This document shows, one piece after another, positions 1 through 8,283 of a stretch of 30,866 bases of DNA. Made by a program: the position numbers and the translations under genes. Source of the DNA: Candidatus Albibeggiatoa sp. nov. BB20 (GTDB taxonomy: Bacteria > Pseudomonadota > Gammaproteobacteria > Beggiatoales > Beggiatoaceae); NCBI GenBank assembly GCA_016744725.1, contig JADGDW010000034.1, forward strand, positions 1 through 30,866, in the 5' to 3' direction. How positions within the stretch are numbered: the stretch's first letter is position 1; every line of letters starts with the position of its first letter. Below the pieces are notes generated by a model that worked only from the letters and a program-made list of their open reading frames with translations, was not told the origin of the DNA and did not search any database.

Positions 1-388
1 AAGCGATACAGCACTAGCAGCCCTTATTTTTAATAAGTGATTAATATTTAAAGAATTTCAGGACTGCCAGTCCTCGCACTTAAGATAGAATTGACTATAG
101 TATTAAAAATAGTTTTTAAATGATTATTTATAGATGTCAAATGGGTTCTATATGATATTAGTTACATAAAATATGTTCTAGGTAGCCAATAGTGACGTGA
201 CTATCCAATTGGATTTTCCCAACCATTAGATTATTGATTACCAAATTCTGAGTTATCTTAAATCTCCAAGTTTTGGAATGAACATTCCTATCCTGAAAAT
301 CTTTTCATCCTGATTTAGACAAACTCCCCCTCAAACATTGCAATTATTTGTTTTGCAGTAGATCGTGTTAGGAATAGAAAAATACAGT
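1..388. other. Gene-free AT-rich left end
   Basis: I see no convincing coding region here; all frames are broken by frequent stops. The only clear structure is a short perfect palindrome at 60-74 (AGGACT GCC AGTCCT), which resembles the small dispersed repeats common in this kind of genome. The stretch lies downstream of phaC, and its right edge borders the putative phaC terminator. Confidence 0.6.
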
Positions 389-420
389 CAAAACCTGCCA
401 AGCGGAAACACCTGACAGGC
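389..420 (-). terminator. Possible rho-independent terminator of phaC
   Basis: Read leftward, just after the phaC stop codon, GCCTGTC and GGCAGG can form a six-pair stem (one G-U pair) around a loop of about 14 bases. TTTTGACTGTATTTTT follows. The stem is short and its T-run is interrupted, so this is a moderate-to-weak terminator call. Confidence 0.4.
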
Positions 421-432
421 AATGATTACTGA

Positions 433-2259
433 TTAGCTTGCAACAATGCGCTTTTTAACATAACTACCAGGAGCCTCTTCTAAAGCGGCTAATTTTCCTG
501 CACCTGGTGTACGTGCTTCCACTTCTTCACCTGCATGACCTTTAGCCCAATCAGCCCAATCAGGCCACCAAGAGCCTTCATTTTTCTTCGCACCTTTAAT
601 CCAAGTATCAGGATTTTTAGTGGTTTTGGCCTTGTTATTAGTCAAATAGAAATATTTATTTTTGTCAGGTGGATTAATGATACCTGCAATATGACCTGAA
701 CCGCCTAACACAAAACGGACAGGCCCACCCATCAAGTTTGTCCCTTCATAAGTCATTTTCCAAGGGGCAATATGATCGTCATGTGTAGACACAAAATAAG
801 TTGGAGTCTTAACCTTACTTAAGTCAATATCCACGCCATTTAAAGTGATACCATTTGGCTGTTTTAACACATTATCTAAATACATATTACGTAAGTAGAA
901 ACTGTGCATTTTTTCTGGCATACGAGTGGAATCAGAATTCCAATATAACAAGTCAAATGCGCTGGCCTGATTGCCTTTCAAATAATTATCAACATAGAAA
1001 AACCAAACTAAGTCATTCGGACGCAACATATTAAATGTGCCCGCCATTTCGCTGCCGTCTAAATAGCCTTGCTCCGCCATTTTTTCTTCAATAGCACTTA
1101 TTTGATCTTCGTCGATAAACAATTTTAAATCACCCGGATCAGTGAAATCTAACAATGTTGTAAAATAGGTTGCGCTGACAATACGTTTATCATTTTTAGT
1201 CGCCATATAGGCTAAACTGGAGGCCAATAAAGTACCACCAATGCAATAACCAATCGCATTAACTTCTTTTTCACCCGTTGCTTGCTCAATGACATCCAAT
1301 GCTTCAATAGGCCCTTCAAGCATATAATGTTCAAATGACTTGTTCGCATAGCTTGCATCAGGGTTAACCCAAGACACAATAAATACGGTGTGACCTTGGT
1401 CAACAGCCCATTTGATAAAAGAATTCTTTGGACGTAAATCTAAAATATAAAATTTGTTAATCCAAGGTGGAATAATTAATAATGGACGTTTATAGACCTT
1501 ATCTGTGCTGGGAGCATATTGAATAAGCTGCATTAAGTCATTTTGATAAATCACTTTGCCCGGTGTCATTGCGATATTTTCACCGAGTTCAAAAGCTTCC
1601 AAATCACTCATCTTAATATTTAATTTACCTTTACCGCGCTCTAAATCTTCAAGGAAATTATTCAAACCATCTAATAAATTTTTACCGCCTGTTTCCAGTG
1701 CTAATGCCAATACTTCAGGATTTGTTGCAGCAAAGTTGCTCGGTGCTAAAGCATCAATAAATTGTTGAGTATAAAATTCAACTTTACGGGATTGATTTTT
1801 ATCCGTATCTAAGTCAGCCATTGCAACCACGTCGTGCAACCAACGAGCCGTCATCAAATAAGCTTGTTTGACATAATCAAATACAGGAGATTGTTCCCAT
1901 GCGTCATTATTAAAACGACGGTCGCCACGTTCAGGTGCAATGTAAGGAGACAAATCAGGATTCAATGCACGTTGAGTTACATTTTCAAGCAGTTTATAAT
2001 GCTCAGTCCAGTACGAAATCTGGGCATTAACAAGTTGTTCGGGGTTAGTTAATAATTTAAAGTTAAGTTCTTGATACGCTTCACTGATATTCAATGGGTC
2101 AAGGTTGAATTTAGGAAGTTTAGCGGCGGTTTGCTGTTTCACTGCTAAATGATTAATAATATTTTGGCTACGTTCAAAGATTTGTTGCCACGTTGCTAAA
2201 ATTTCATAAGGCTCATCAGCATCTAGCAAAGGGGTATCCGCGCCAGTTTTTTGGGTCAT
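433..2259 (-). CDS. phaC: Class I poly(3-hydroxyalkanoate) synthase PhaC
   Basis: PhaC polymerises (R)-3-hydroxyacyl-CoA into polyhydroxyalkanoate granules, the carbon and energy store, and acts at the granule surface in the cytoplasm. The product is 608 residues, usual for class I. An N-terminal PhaC_N region is followed by an alpha/beta-hydrolase domain. The lipase-like box GYCIGG carries the nucleophile Cys339. The other triad members are Asp495 (in HDDHIAPW) and His523 (in GSGHIAG). An upstream in-frame ATG at 2298 would add 13 residues. I chose the ATG at 2259 because GAGGAA lies seven bases before it and the protein then begins MTQKTG. No phaA, phaB, phaE or phasin gene is adjacent, so precursor supply must be encoded elsewhere. 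A promoter and a palindromic operator candidate lie just upstream. Confidence 0.96.
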   Translation of the reverse strand: MTQKTGADTPLLDADEPYEILATWQQIFERSQNIINHLAVKQQTAAKLPKFNLDPLNISEAYQELNFKLLTNPEQLVNAQISYWTEHYKLLENVTQRALNPDLSPYIAPERGDRRFNNDAWEQSPVFDYVKQAYLMTARWLHDVVAMADLDTDKNQSRKVEFYTQQFIDALAPSNFAATNPEVLALALETGGKNLLDGLNNFLEDLERGKGKLNIKMSDLEAFELGENIAMTPGKVIYQNDLMQLIQYAPSTDKVYKRPLLIIPPWINKFYILDLRPKNSFIKWAVDQGHTVFIVSWVNPDASYANKSFEHYMLEGPIEALDVIEQATGEKEVNAIGYCIGGTLLASSLAYMATKNDKRIVSATYFTTLLDFTDPGDLKLFIDEDQISAIEEKMAEQGYLDGSEMAGTFNMLRPNDLVWFFYVDNYLKGNQASAFDLLYWNSDSTRMPEKMHSFYLRNMYLDNVLKQPNGITLNGVDIDLSKVKTPTYFVSTHDDHIAPWKMTYEGTNLMGGPVRFVLGGSGHIAGIINPPDKNKYFYLTNNKAKTTKNPDTWIKGAKKNEGSWWPDWADWAKGHAGEEVEARTPGAGKLAALEEAPGSYVKKRIVAS

Positions 2260-2290
2260 ATAAAGTTCCTCATTATAGAATTTACGTTTT

Positions 2291-2305
2291 TTGTGCAATG
2301 CACAA
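2291..2305. promoter_or_regulatory. Palindromic operator candidate in the phaC promoter
   Basis: TTGTGCAATGCACAA is a perfect 7-base inverted repeat around one central base. It overlaps the edge of the phaC -10 element. Its core TGC-N3-GCA resembles the TGC-rich sites recognised by PhaR-type repressors of PHA genes. A related half-site, CTGCAATGCTA, lies at 2350-2360. The palindrome is seen directly; assignment to PhaR is inference. Confidence 0.45.
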
Positions 2306-2332
2306 TATAACTGAGTATCAAGCTGTTAGCAA
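2304..2332 (-). promoter_or_regulatory. Sigma-70-like promoter for phaC
   Basis: Read leftward, TTGCTA (-35) is followed after exactly 17 bases by TATATT (-10), about 45 bases before the chosen phaC start. The -35 box is part of an inverted repeat TAGCAA-GTTAT-TTGCTA (2327-2343), which could be a second regulator site. Confidence 0.5.
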
Positions 2333-2598
2333 GTTATTTGCTACTTAGCCTGCAATGCTAAATTATATTGTTTCCAAGTTTCAAGGCTGTAAAAGAACCC
2401 AAATTCGAACTGATTGAGATAAACTCAAGCAGCAATAGCCTCATAATGGCATAGAGAGTGAAAGTCTGGGCGAGATTTAATAGAATTAAAGTCGAGACCT
2501 AAGTTATGAGGAAAAAGGCAGTAGGGCATTGTTGCCTGCATGGCATGAATAGATAATCTATAATAGTAATGAGCTGTTTTCTACAATATCATTGTGTA

Positions 2599-3234
2599 TC
2601 AGGAAGCTACACCTAATTGATTGCCATGATAAAAAAACCAACCTAAGCCAATGGTAAATAGAAAATTGCCATACAAAGCATGTTCAATGGTTACCAATAA
2701 TACGGAACGGGTTTTGTGATAAGTCTGGGCAAAAAACAATCCACCAATAAATGATAAAATGATTGCTATCCAATTCCCAAATAATATATGCATCCATGCG
2801 AATAATAAGGCATTCACCAGAATCAAAATCTGGATGTTTGGAAATAAATGAGCGTAGCGTTGAAAGAAAAATACTCTGGAAATGACTTCCTGTGGATAGG
2901 CAGATAAAACGGGATATAGAATCATGACCAACAGCCATAATTGAGGGCGTTGTGCAGGAAAACGTAGGAATAAATCAGGAAAATAATACAACGTGATAAT
3001 GGTTAATAAAATGGCAGAAACGATAAAACGTAATAAAATCACTTTTAAATGCTGAATCGCGCCAAAATAAAATAAGTCACTATTTTTAAAGCAATTATAT
3101 CGATATAACACAATAGCAGTATAAATCAATACAACAAGCAATACAGGTGAAAAATAGGCTTTTTCCAACCATTGAAAATAAAAAATCACTGGCAAAAGCA
3201 CGTATAAGCTGATTAATTCAATGCTGATAAACAT
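2599..3234 (-). CDS. CPBP-family intramembrane metalloprotease
   Basis: This polytopic inner-membrane protein of 211 residues has at least five hydrophobic segments. It belongs to the CPBP (CAAX protease/bacteriocin-processing, Abi) family, glutamate-dependent intramembrane endopeptidases related to Rce1. The family motifs appear in order: the EExxxR-type motif reads YPQEVISR, with Gln in place of the first Glu; an FxxxH-type motif (FAWMH); and the third polar motif, HALYGN. To my knowledge the PQE variant is shared by a bacterial subgroup, so it need not mean loss of activity. The substrate is unknown. The gene stands alone between phaC and the ClpP-like gene, and its start has only a weak ribosome-binding site. 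The family is clear; the function is not. Confidence 0.8.
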   Translation of the reverse strand: MFISIELISLYVLLPVIFYFQWLEKAYFSPVLLVVLIYTAIVLYRYNCFKNSDLFYFGAIQHLKVILLRFIVSAILLTIITLYYFPDLFLRFPAQRPQLWLLVMILYPVLSAYPQEVISRVFFFQRYAHLFPNIQILILVNALLFAWMHILFGNWIAIILSFIGGLFFAQTYHKTRSVLLVTIEHALYGNFLFTIGLGWFFYHGNQLGVAS

Positions 3235-3257
3235 GGTATGACACAGGTTTATTTATT

Positions 3258-3300
3258 AGGGCTGGCTGTATCAATTTCAATAATGCAAACCACCAACCCT
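3258..3300 (-). terminator. Weak hairpin after the ClpP-like gene
   Basis: Read leftward, AGGGTTGG and CCAGCCCT can pair (eight positions, one G-U) across a loop of 27 bases, then TAATAAATAAA follows. The long loop and missing T-run make it doubtful as an intrinsic terminator. Confidence 0.25.
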
Positions 3301-3327
3301 AAAAAATACTATTTTAGAATAAGCCCA

Positions 3328-4878
3328 TTAATAACGGTAGTAATCATCAGGATTATACAAATGATAGAAATCATAAGGCCCTAGACGAGGTAATTGCACA
3401 AACTTATTACCCTGTGGATCAGATAATTCTTTCAAATGGAAATTGTTAGATTTCAATGTAATGAAGAAATCCTCTTGATTAGTTTTGTCTGATGGTTGCT
3501 TAATGTAAGAAGTATCACGAATGTCTTCAGTAATGTAATCAACCCATTTCAAACTAGTCGCATCGTCTGCAAACTCACTCCAATCACCTGTTGAACTGTG
3601 CTCATACATCATTTCAACGAAATCATCCATGGGTACCCCCATTTTGTCAGAAACAGGTTTCATTAACCGTTTTGACCATTCTTTCATCATGTCTAACTGT
3701 TCTTCTTGTTCTTTAATGTTACCAATAAAGCCACCCCACATTTGATGATGAATCAAAATCGCATTGGGATACGCATAAGAACGCTCAGCCAAAGTTGTAA
3801 TCACAGCAGCCATACTCGCAGCCAAAGATTTCACAACCACATAAACAGGTGCACTACTGGCTTCCATTACCTCTAAAATTTTCGCACCTTCAGCCACTGA
3901 ACCACCGTAACATATATCAATCACAATGAAGATAGGATAATTAGAATCTTTATTGTTAAAATAATCAATCCGCTCACTCACATAGTCAGCTGTACCACGC
4001 ATAATAATCTGATCTAATTCGATTTTGCGGTCACTTAAAATCAATTTGCCATTGACAAAAGGTTCTTCTAATAATTCAGGTTCTTTATTCGCTTCGCTTT
4101 CCCATAATTCTTTTTGTTCACGTTCGGCAATACGCTCGCTTAACTCTTCAATGTCCGCTGTACGTTTGGCTTTTTCAAATTCAATTTTAGATAACTCAAA
4201 GCTTAACTTGGTCACTTCTAACTGAATTTTTAACTCTTCAGAACGGTTTTTCTGCTCCGCGATCTCATTTTGTAATTTCAATTCCGCTTTTTCTTGCTCA
4301 ACGTCAGTCCAATGCTGGGTTTGCTCTTCATCAGAAATCGCATTTTCAAGTTCTAAACGGGTTTTCTTGGCGACCAAATTGGCTAAAGTTTGAGTTTGTT
4401 TCGCGTCAGTTACATCATTTTCAAGCAAAATACGCTCTTTTTCTGTACTCAATTCCGCTAATTGATGACGTACTTTTTCTAATAGAACTTCATTTTCAAG
4501 TACAAGCTTGTTTTTCTCATGCTCTAAGCTCAATAATTCAGTCCGAAAGCGTTCCGCTTGAATGCTATTTTTTAGCGAAATAACCGCACTTTCTTCTTTC
4601 AGCTCTAATACATGTTCGCTTAAAGCAGGTTTTTTAGGCACACTAGGAGGGGCAACTAAATTAGCCACAACCACATCTGGTTTGGCCACAGGCTCTTCAA
4701 GCATGGAAACTTGCTGAGGTTTTGGATTTTCAGGCTTTTCTACAGCCTCTTTTTCATCAACTTGATTAATCGCTACATCATCTTCAACTGTCGCAGTCTC
4801 AGCGTGGACAGCTAGATTGGCACTGAGCAACAAGCAGGTGCACCAATAGCTTATTAAAGTGAGAGGTTTTCTCAGCAT
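3328..4878 (-). CDS. Exported coiled-coil protein with ClpP-like serine protease domain
   Basis: The 516-residue product begins with a Sec-type signal peptide (about residues 1-26, ending AVHA), so the mature protein should be periplasmic. Residues about 30-95 are Pro/Glu/Lys-rich and probably disordered. Residues about 95-270 are very rich in Glu, Lys and Leu and predict a long coiled coil. The C-terminal part (about 275-460) has the Clp/crotonase fold. A ClpP-like triad can be placed: Ser355 in SLAASMAA, His378 in LIHHQMWGG and Asp432 in STGDWSEF, each matching the ClpP context. The tail after about 460 has no recognised domain. ClpP normally works in the cytosol with an AAA+ unfoldase; no unfoldase is encoded here and none with ATP is expected in the periplasm. 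The start is supported by GGAG before the ATG. The protease family is firm; substrate and oligomeric state are unknown. Confidence 0.8.
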   Translation of the reverse strand: MLRKPLTLISYWCTCLLLSANLAVHAETATVEDDVAINQVDEKEAVEKPENPKPQQVSMLEEPVAKPDVVVANLVAPPSVPKKPALSEHVLELKEESAVISLKNSIQAERFRTELLSLEHEKNKLVLENEVLLEKVRHQLAELSTEKERILLENDVTDAKQTQTLANLVAKKTRLELENAISDEEQTQHWTDVEQEKAELKLQNEIAEQKNRSEELKIQLEVTKLSFELSKIEFEKAKRTADIEELSERIAEREQKELWESEANKEPELLEEPFVNGKLILSDRKIELDQIIMRGTADYVSERIDYFNNKDSNYPIFIVIDICYGGSVAEGAKILEVMEASSAPVYVVVKSLAASMAAVITTLAERSYAYPNAILIHHQMWGGFIGNIKEQEEQLDMMKEWSKRLMKPVSDKMGVPMDDFVEMMYEHSSTGDWSEFADDATSLKWVDYITEDIRDTSYIKQPSDKTNQEDFFITLKSNNFHLKELSDPQGNKFVQLPRLGPYDFYHLYNPDDYYRY

Positions 4879-5210
4879 AATTATCTCCGCTCAATAAAAT
4901 TTCAATAAAAATACGAATGGTGTTATTCTCAAAGGGCGTATAACAACCTGTTAAGTTATTAAAGTTTTTTAAAATCAGAATAAAATTTAGGAATGAGGTT
5001 TTTAGGTTTATTTCTGATTTTATTTAGGTTTTGTTAGATAATAAGAAATTCATTAAAATATTGTTCCCTTAATATCTATAAATAGATTGGGCTATTCTAA
5101 CAGGTTTCTATATTAAGGCGAAATATCAATTTAACCTATGAAACGGTAGCAGTATTCCTAGTAGATAAAGTAGAATACGGATATCAATTCAATCTTGTTT
5201 TGGAGGAAGG
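4879..5210. other. Divergent intergenic region
   Basis: This 332-base gap separates the leftward ClpP-like gene from the rightward Nudix gene and must hold both promoters. I could not assign either with confidence. It contains the AT-rich hairpin at 4971-5021. An interrupted repeat, GTATTC...GAATAC (about 5152-5178), lies just upstream of the Nudix gene. No small ORF with a ribosome-binding site was seen. Confidence 0.5.
4971..5021. repeat. Long AT-rich inverted repeat
   Basis: AAAATCAGAATAAA (4971-4984) pairs with TTTATTTCTGATTTT (5007-5021) with one bulged base, around a 22-base loop. It could form a cruciform between two divergent genes, or act as a terminator-like element in either direction. 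Role unknown. Confidence 0.5.
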
Positions 5211-5753
5211 ATGAAATTTTGCAGCACTTGTGGTTCAGCACGAATCGAGTGGAAAGTGCCCGACGGTGACAATATGCCACGTTATGTGTGTGAGGATTGT
5301 CAAACCATCCATTACCAAAACCCTAAAATTGTGACAGGTTGTCTACCTGAATGGGAAGATAAGGTTTTACTCTGTAAACGAGCGATTGAGCCCCGTTATG
5401 GTTTATGGACCTTACCTGCTGGTTTTATGGAAAATAATGAAACAATAGAACAAGCTGCGATGCGTGAAACGTGGGAAGAAGCTGAAGCTAAAGTGGAAAA
5501 TGCACAACTCTATGTCGTGATTAGCTTACCTTATATTAATCAAGTCTATATGATGTTTAAAGCCCAAATGTCTGCCGCTGAATTTGGCGCGGGTATAGAA
5601 AGTTTAGAAGTGGATTTGTTTACAGAACAGCAAATTCCTTGGGATCAACTCGCTTTTCCTGTCATTAAAAAGACTTTGGAATACTATTATGCTGATCGAG
5701 TTACAGGACAATTTCCATTACATGTCGGCAATATTTCACATCGAGCACGTTAA
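5211..5753 (+). CDS. Nudix hydrolase with N-terminal zinc ribbon
   Basis: Cytoplasmic hydrolase of 180 residues of the Nudix superfamily, which cleaves nucleoside diphosphates linked to another moiety. A zinc ribbon comes first (Cys4, Cys7, Cys27, Cys30), as in the group with an Nudix_N_2-type head. The Nudix domain follows. Its box starts at Gly71 and reads GFMENNE...MRETWEE, with the metal-binding Glu89/Glu90; the usual glycine after the EE pair is replaced. Candidate substrates are ADP-ribose or other dinucleotides, but the sequence does not decide. GGAGGAAGG stands immediately before the ATG, a strong but close Shine-Dalgarno. The DUF2066 gene follows after 39 bases, so the two are probably co-transcribed. 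Confidence 0.9.
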   Translation: MKFCSTCGSARIEWKVPDGDNMPRYVCEDCQTIHYQNPKIVTGCLPEWEDKVLLCKRAIEPRYGLWTLPAGFMENNETIEQAAMRETWEEAEAKVENAQLYVVISLPYINQVYMMFKAQMSAAEFGAGIESLEVDLFTEQQIPWDQLAFPVIKKTLEYYYADRVTGQFPLHVGNISHRAR

Positions 5754-5792
5754 CCAAATGAGCCATAATACGCCACAAAAATAGGTAGTGAT

Positions 5793-6845
5793 ATGAAAAT
5801 AAAGTGTTTTATTATTAGTTTGCTCTTATTAATGACGCAGCCTGTTTGGAGTATCGATTTATATCAAGCCCAAGTTGTCGTGACTGATACGGCAGAAGAA
5901 CACCGTCTACCCGCGCTAAAACAAGTTTTAAAACAGGTCTTAGTGAAATTAACTGGCGTGCACAATATTGATTTAAATACGGATGAGTTAAACCATATAG
6001 AAAAATGGGTACAGCAATTTACCTATAAATCTGAAACGGGGTTAGTTTGGCTAGAAGTGATTTTTAATCGTGAAGAAATTAATACACTGCTAGAAAAACT
6101 GGGGCTAGAAGTTTGGCAACAACCAAGAGCGACGATTTTAGCTTGGGTTGCACATAAAGATGAAATCATTAATGACGTTCAACAAGTCAATCGGATGCAG
6201 GTTTTAAAAGCAATTGCTGCAAAGCATGGCATTGAAATGATATTTCCTATTTTAGACTTATATGAAAGACGAAATTTTCCCTTAAAACAAATTACTGCCT
6301 ATCAAATGGAAGATATTAAAAGTTTGGCACAACGTTATACGGTTGATACGGTGCTCATCGGACATATTGAATCAGAAAATGAACAACAGGCAAATTGGCA
6401 ATTATTTTATAATAACAAGCAATCAAACTGGAAAACTCAACACAAGCAATTGAACAATTTATTAATTTCTGGGGTAGAACAAGCGGTTAATCGAGTAGCA
6501 CCGCAATCTGTACAAAATATCAATGCAAAAACAGAGATGGAAAAAAAGGCAGGAAAAACCATTACATCAGAAACAAAACAAGCGATTGCAAATACCCATT
6601 TAAATTTAACTATTACAGGTGTGCCTAATCTTACAATCTACGCGAAGATTAACAAGTATTTAAAAGCTTTGCCTGAAGTAAAAAATATAGAAATGAAAAA
6701 TATGTCATCTAATCAGTTACTGTTTGAAATCACGGCCAAAGCAACACCAGAACAGTTTGTAAAAATACTGCAAGCAAGCAAAATGCTTATCATTCAATCT
6801 CAAACAGAAAATAATATTTCAGGCAAATTTCAGGAAAATATTTAA
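5793..6845 (+). CDS. DUF2066 domain-containing exported protein
   Basis: A 350-residue protein with an N-terminal signal peptide (hydrophobic stretch about residues 5-18, cleavage near VWS). It matches the gammaproteobacterial DUF2066 family from residue about 22: the conserved opening resembles YQAQVVVTD, and the segment with KLTG near residue 55 is typical. The family is probably periplasmic and has no established biochemical role. The middle carries a predicted helical region; the last 80 residues form an alpha/beta segment rich in Lys. AGGT precedes the ATG at suitable spacing. It is convergent with the response regulator gene, with only seven bases between the stops. Confidence 0.8.
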   Translation: MKIKCFIISLLLLMTQPVWSIDLYQAQVVVTDTAEEHRLPALKQVLKQVLVKLTGVHNIDLNTDELNHIEKWVQQFTYKSETGLVWLEVIFNREEINTLLEKLGLEVWQQPRATILAWVAHKDEIINDVQQVNRMQVLKAIAAKHGIEMIFPILDLYERRNFPLKQITAYQMEDIKSLAQRYTVDTVLIGHIESENEQQANWQLFYNNKQSNWKTQHKQLNNLLISGVEQAVNRVAPQSVQNINAKTEMEKKAGKTITSETKQAIANTHLNLTITGVPNLTIYAKINKYLKALPEVKNIEMKNMSSNQLLFEITAKATPEQFVKILQASKMLIIQSQTENNISGKFQENI

Positions 6846-6852
6846 AGATAAA

Positions 6853-7221
6853 CTATATCTTCCATTTTTCTAAAACGTCTTTAAGTGAATCCATTTTAAA
6901 TGGTTTAGGAATATAATCATCCATACCACAATCGAGACATTGTTGTCTATCTTCAGGCGAGCTATGCGCTGTCATCGCAACAATGAGAACATGTTTACCT
7001 GTTGTTTTTTCTAGTGCACGGATTTCTTGCGTTGCTTTGTAGCCATCCATTACAGGCATTTCGCAATCCATAAAGACCAAACCGTAATCACCATCAGTTA
7101 CTTTATCTAAGGCTTCTTGTCCATTTTGGGCAATGTCTACTTCAAAGCCTATTTTTTTCAACATAGTAGCAGCAACTTTTTGATTAAAAGCATTGTCTTC
7201 AGCAAGTAATAATATAGGCAT
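6853..7221 (-). CDS. Receiver-only response regulator (CheY-like)
   Basis: A single REC domain of 122 residues with all functional residues: the acidic pair Glu8/Asp9, phospho-acceptor Asp52 (VFMDCEMPVMDG), Thr84 (AMTAH) and Lys106 (IPKPF). There is no output domain, so it must act by protein-protein contact or as a phosphorelay intermediate. The MPVMDGY wording is closer to receivers detached from hybrid histidine kinases than to chemotaxis CheY. No kinase, phosphotransfer or chemotaxis gene is adjacent. It lies 110 bases downstream of scpA in the same direction. The ribosome-binding site is weak. Confidence 0.92.
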   Translation of the reverse strand: MPILLLAEDNAFNQKVAATMLKKIGFEVDIAQNGQEALDKVTDGDYGLVFMDCEMPVMDGYKATQEIRALEKTTGKHVLIVAMTAHSSPEDRQQCLDCGMDDYIPKPFKMDSLKDVLEKWKI

Positions 7222-7331
7222 AATGTTTTACTTTAGTTAGGTTTTTCTAAGCATGGTTTGTCATCAAGAGATCATGACCATTATAACGAGAGTTGATAGC
7301 GATTCAACAGAAATCAAAAAACTTAAAAACT

Positions 7332-8234
7332 TTAATAGTCATCACCCAATCCTCGGACATTTGCTCCCAGTGTATTTTCCAGTCGAAACACTTCAATATT
7401 GCCAAATGCAGTTAATTGCACCACCTGAATTAAAGATTCTTTCGCTAATTCTAAAATAGCCAGCAAGGTTACAACGACACCCGCTTTACCTTCTTTTAGT
7501 ACAAAGAGACTTTCAAATTTCAGTTTATCAATATGTTGCAAATCTGCCAAAATAGTGGTCATACGTTCGCGGACGGAGAGGGGTTCACGCGTAACTTGAT
7601 GCGAAGAAAATAAGGCGGCTCGACTCATGACACCGCGCATTGCATGTAAAATGGCATTCAGTGGAATATCAGGAATCACCAATTCTTCAGTCACCTGAGG
7701 TGGCTCAACTGAAGCAGGTAAAATATCGCGTCCGACACAAGGTAAACCCGTCAAGGTATCAGCTGCCTGTTTGATTCTGGCATATTCTTGCAATTGGCGC
7801 ACAAGCTCTGCACGCGGGTCATCTTCGACCGCATCATCACCTTCGCGAACAGGTAATATCATGCGGGATTTAATCTCAGTTAATACGGCCGCCATTACCA
7901 AATATTCAGCCGCTAAATCTAAATGCAGCTCTTTCATAATTTCAACATATTCAAGATATTGACGAGTAATCGCCGCAATTGGAATATCTAAAATATTAAT
8001 ATTTTGGCGTTGAATTAAATACAAAAGTAAATCCAAAGGCCCTTCAAAACTTTCTAAAAAAACCGTCAGAGAATCAGGTGGGATATACAAACCTTCTGGC
8101 ATCTCATCCAGAAACTCATCTTGTACTCGTGCAATCGGTTCAGGTGGCGCGATTGTTTCTATATCATCGCATTGTTCTAATTTGTCAGGTGTGATTAACG
8201 GTTGTTCCATTTGCGCTTTAAATCTATATAACAT
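7332..8234 (-). CDS. scpA: Segregation and condensation protein A (ScpA)
   Basis: ScpA is the kleisin that bridges the Smc head domains and binds ScpB in the bacterial condensin, which compacts and separates chromosomes. The family signature follows an acidic N-terminal extension of about 55 residues: FEGPLDLLLYLIQRQNINIL, then DIPIAAITRQYLEY and AAEYLVMAA. The C-terminal part, ending in the winged-helix region (VTLLAILELAKES), contacts Smc. The start is uncertain. A TTG at 8255, an ATG at 8234 and an ATG at 8210 are all in frame and none has a good Shine-Dalgarno, so I took the longest ATG form. The gene begins about 50 bases after the trpS stop, suggesting an operon. scpB is not beside it. 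Confidence 0.9.
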   Translation of the reverse strand: MLYRFKAQMEQPLITPDKLEQCDDIETIAPPEPIARVQDEFLDEMPEGLYIPPDSLTVFLESFEGPLDLLLYLIQRQNINILDIPIAAITRQYLEYVEIMKELHLDLAAEYLVMAAVLTEIKSRMILPVREGDDAVEDDPRAELVRQLQEYARIKQAADTLTGLPCVGRDILPASVEPPQVTEELVIPDIPLNAILHAMRGVMSRAALFSSHQVTREPLSVRERMTTILADLQHIDKLKFESLFVLKEGKAGVVVTLLAILELAKESLIQVVQLTAFGNIEVFRLENTLGANVRGLGDDY

Positions 8235-8283
8235 TTGTAGTTTAGAGACTGGCAAAATAAAAATTACCAGTCTAGTTAATTAC

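Noticed and set aside
2260..2298. Upstream ATG extending phaC by 13 residues
   Set aside because: No ribosome-binding site precedes it, while GAGGAA sits seven bases before the ATG at 2259; the extra residues are unlike PhaC.
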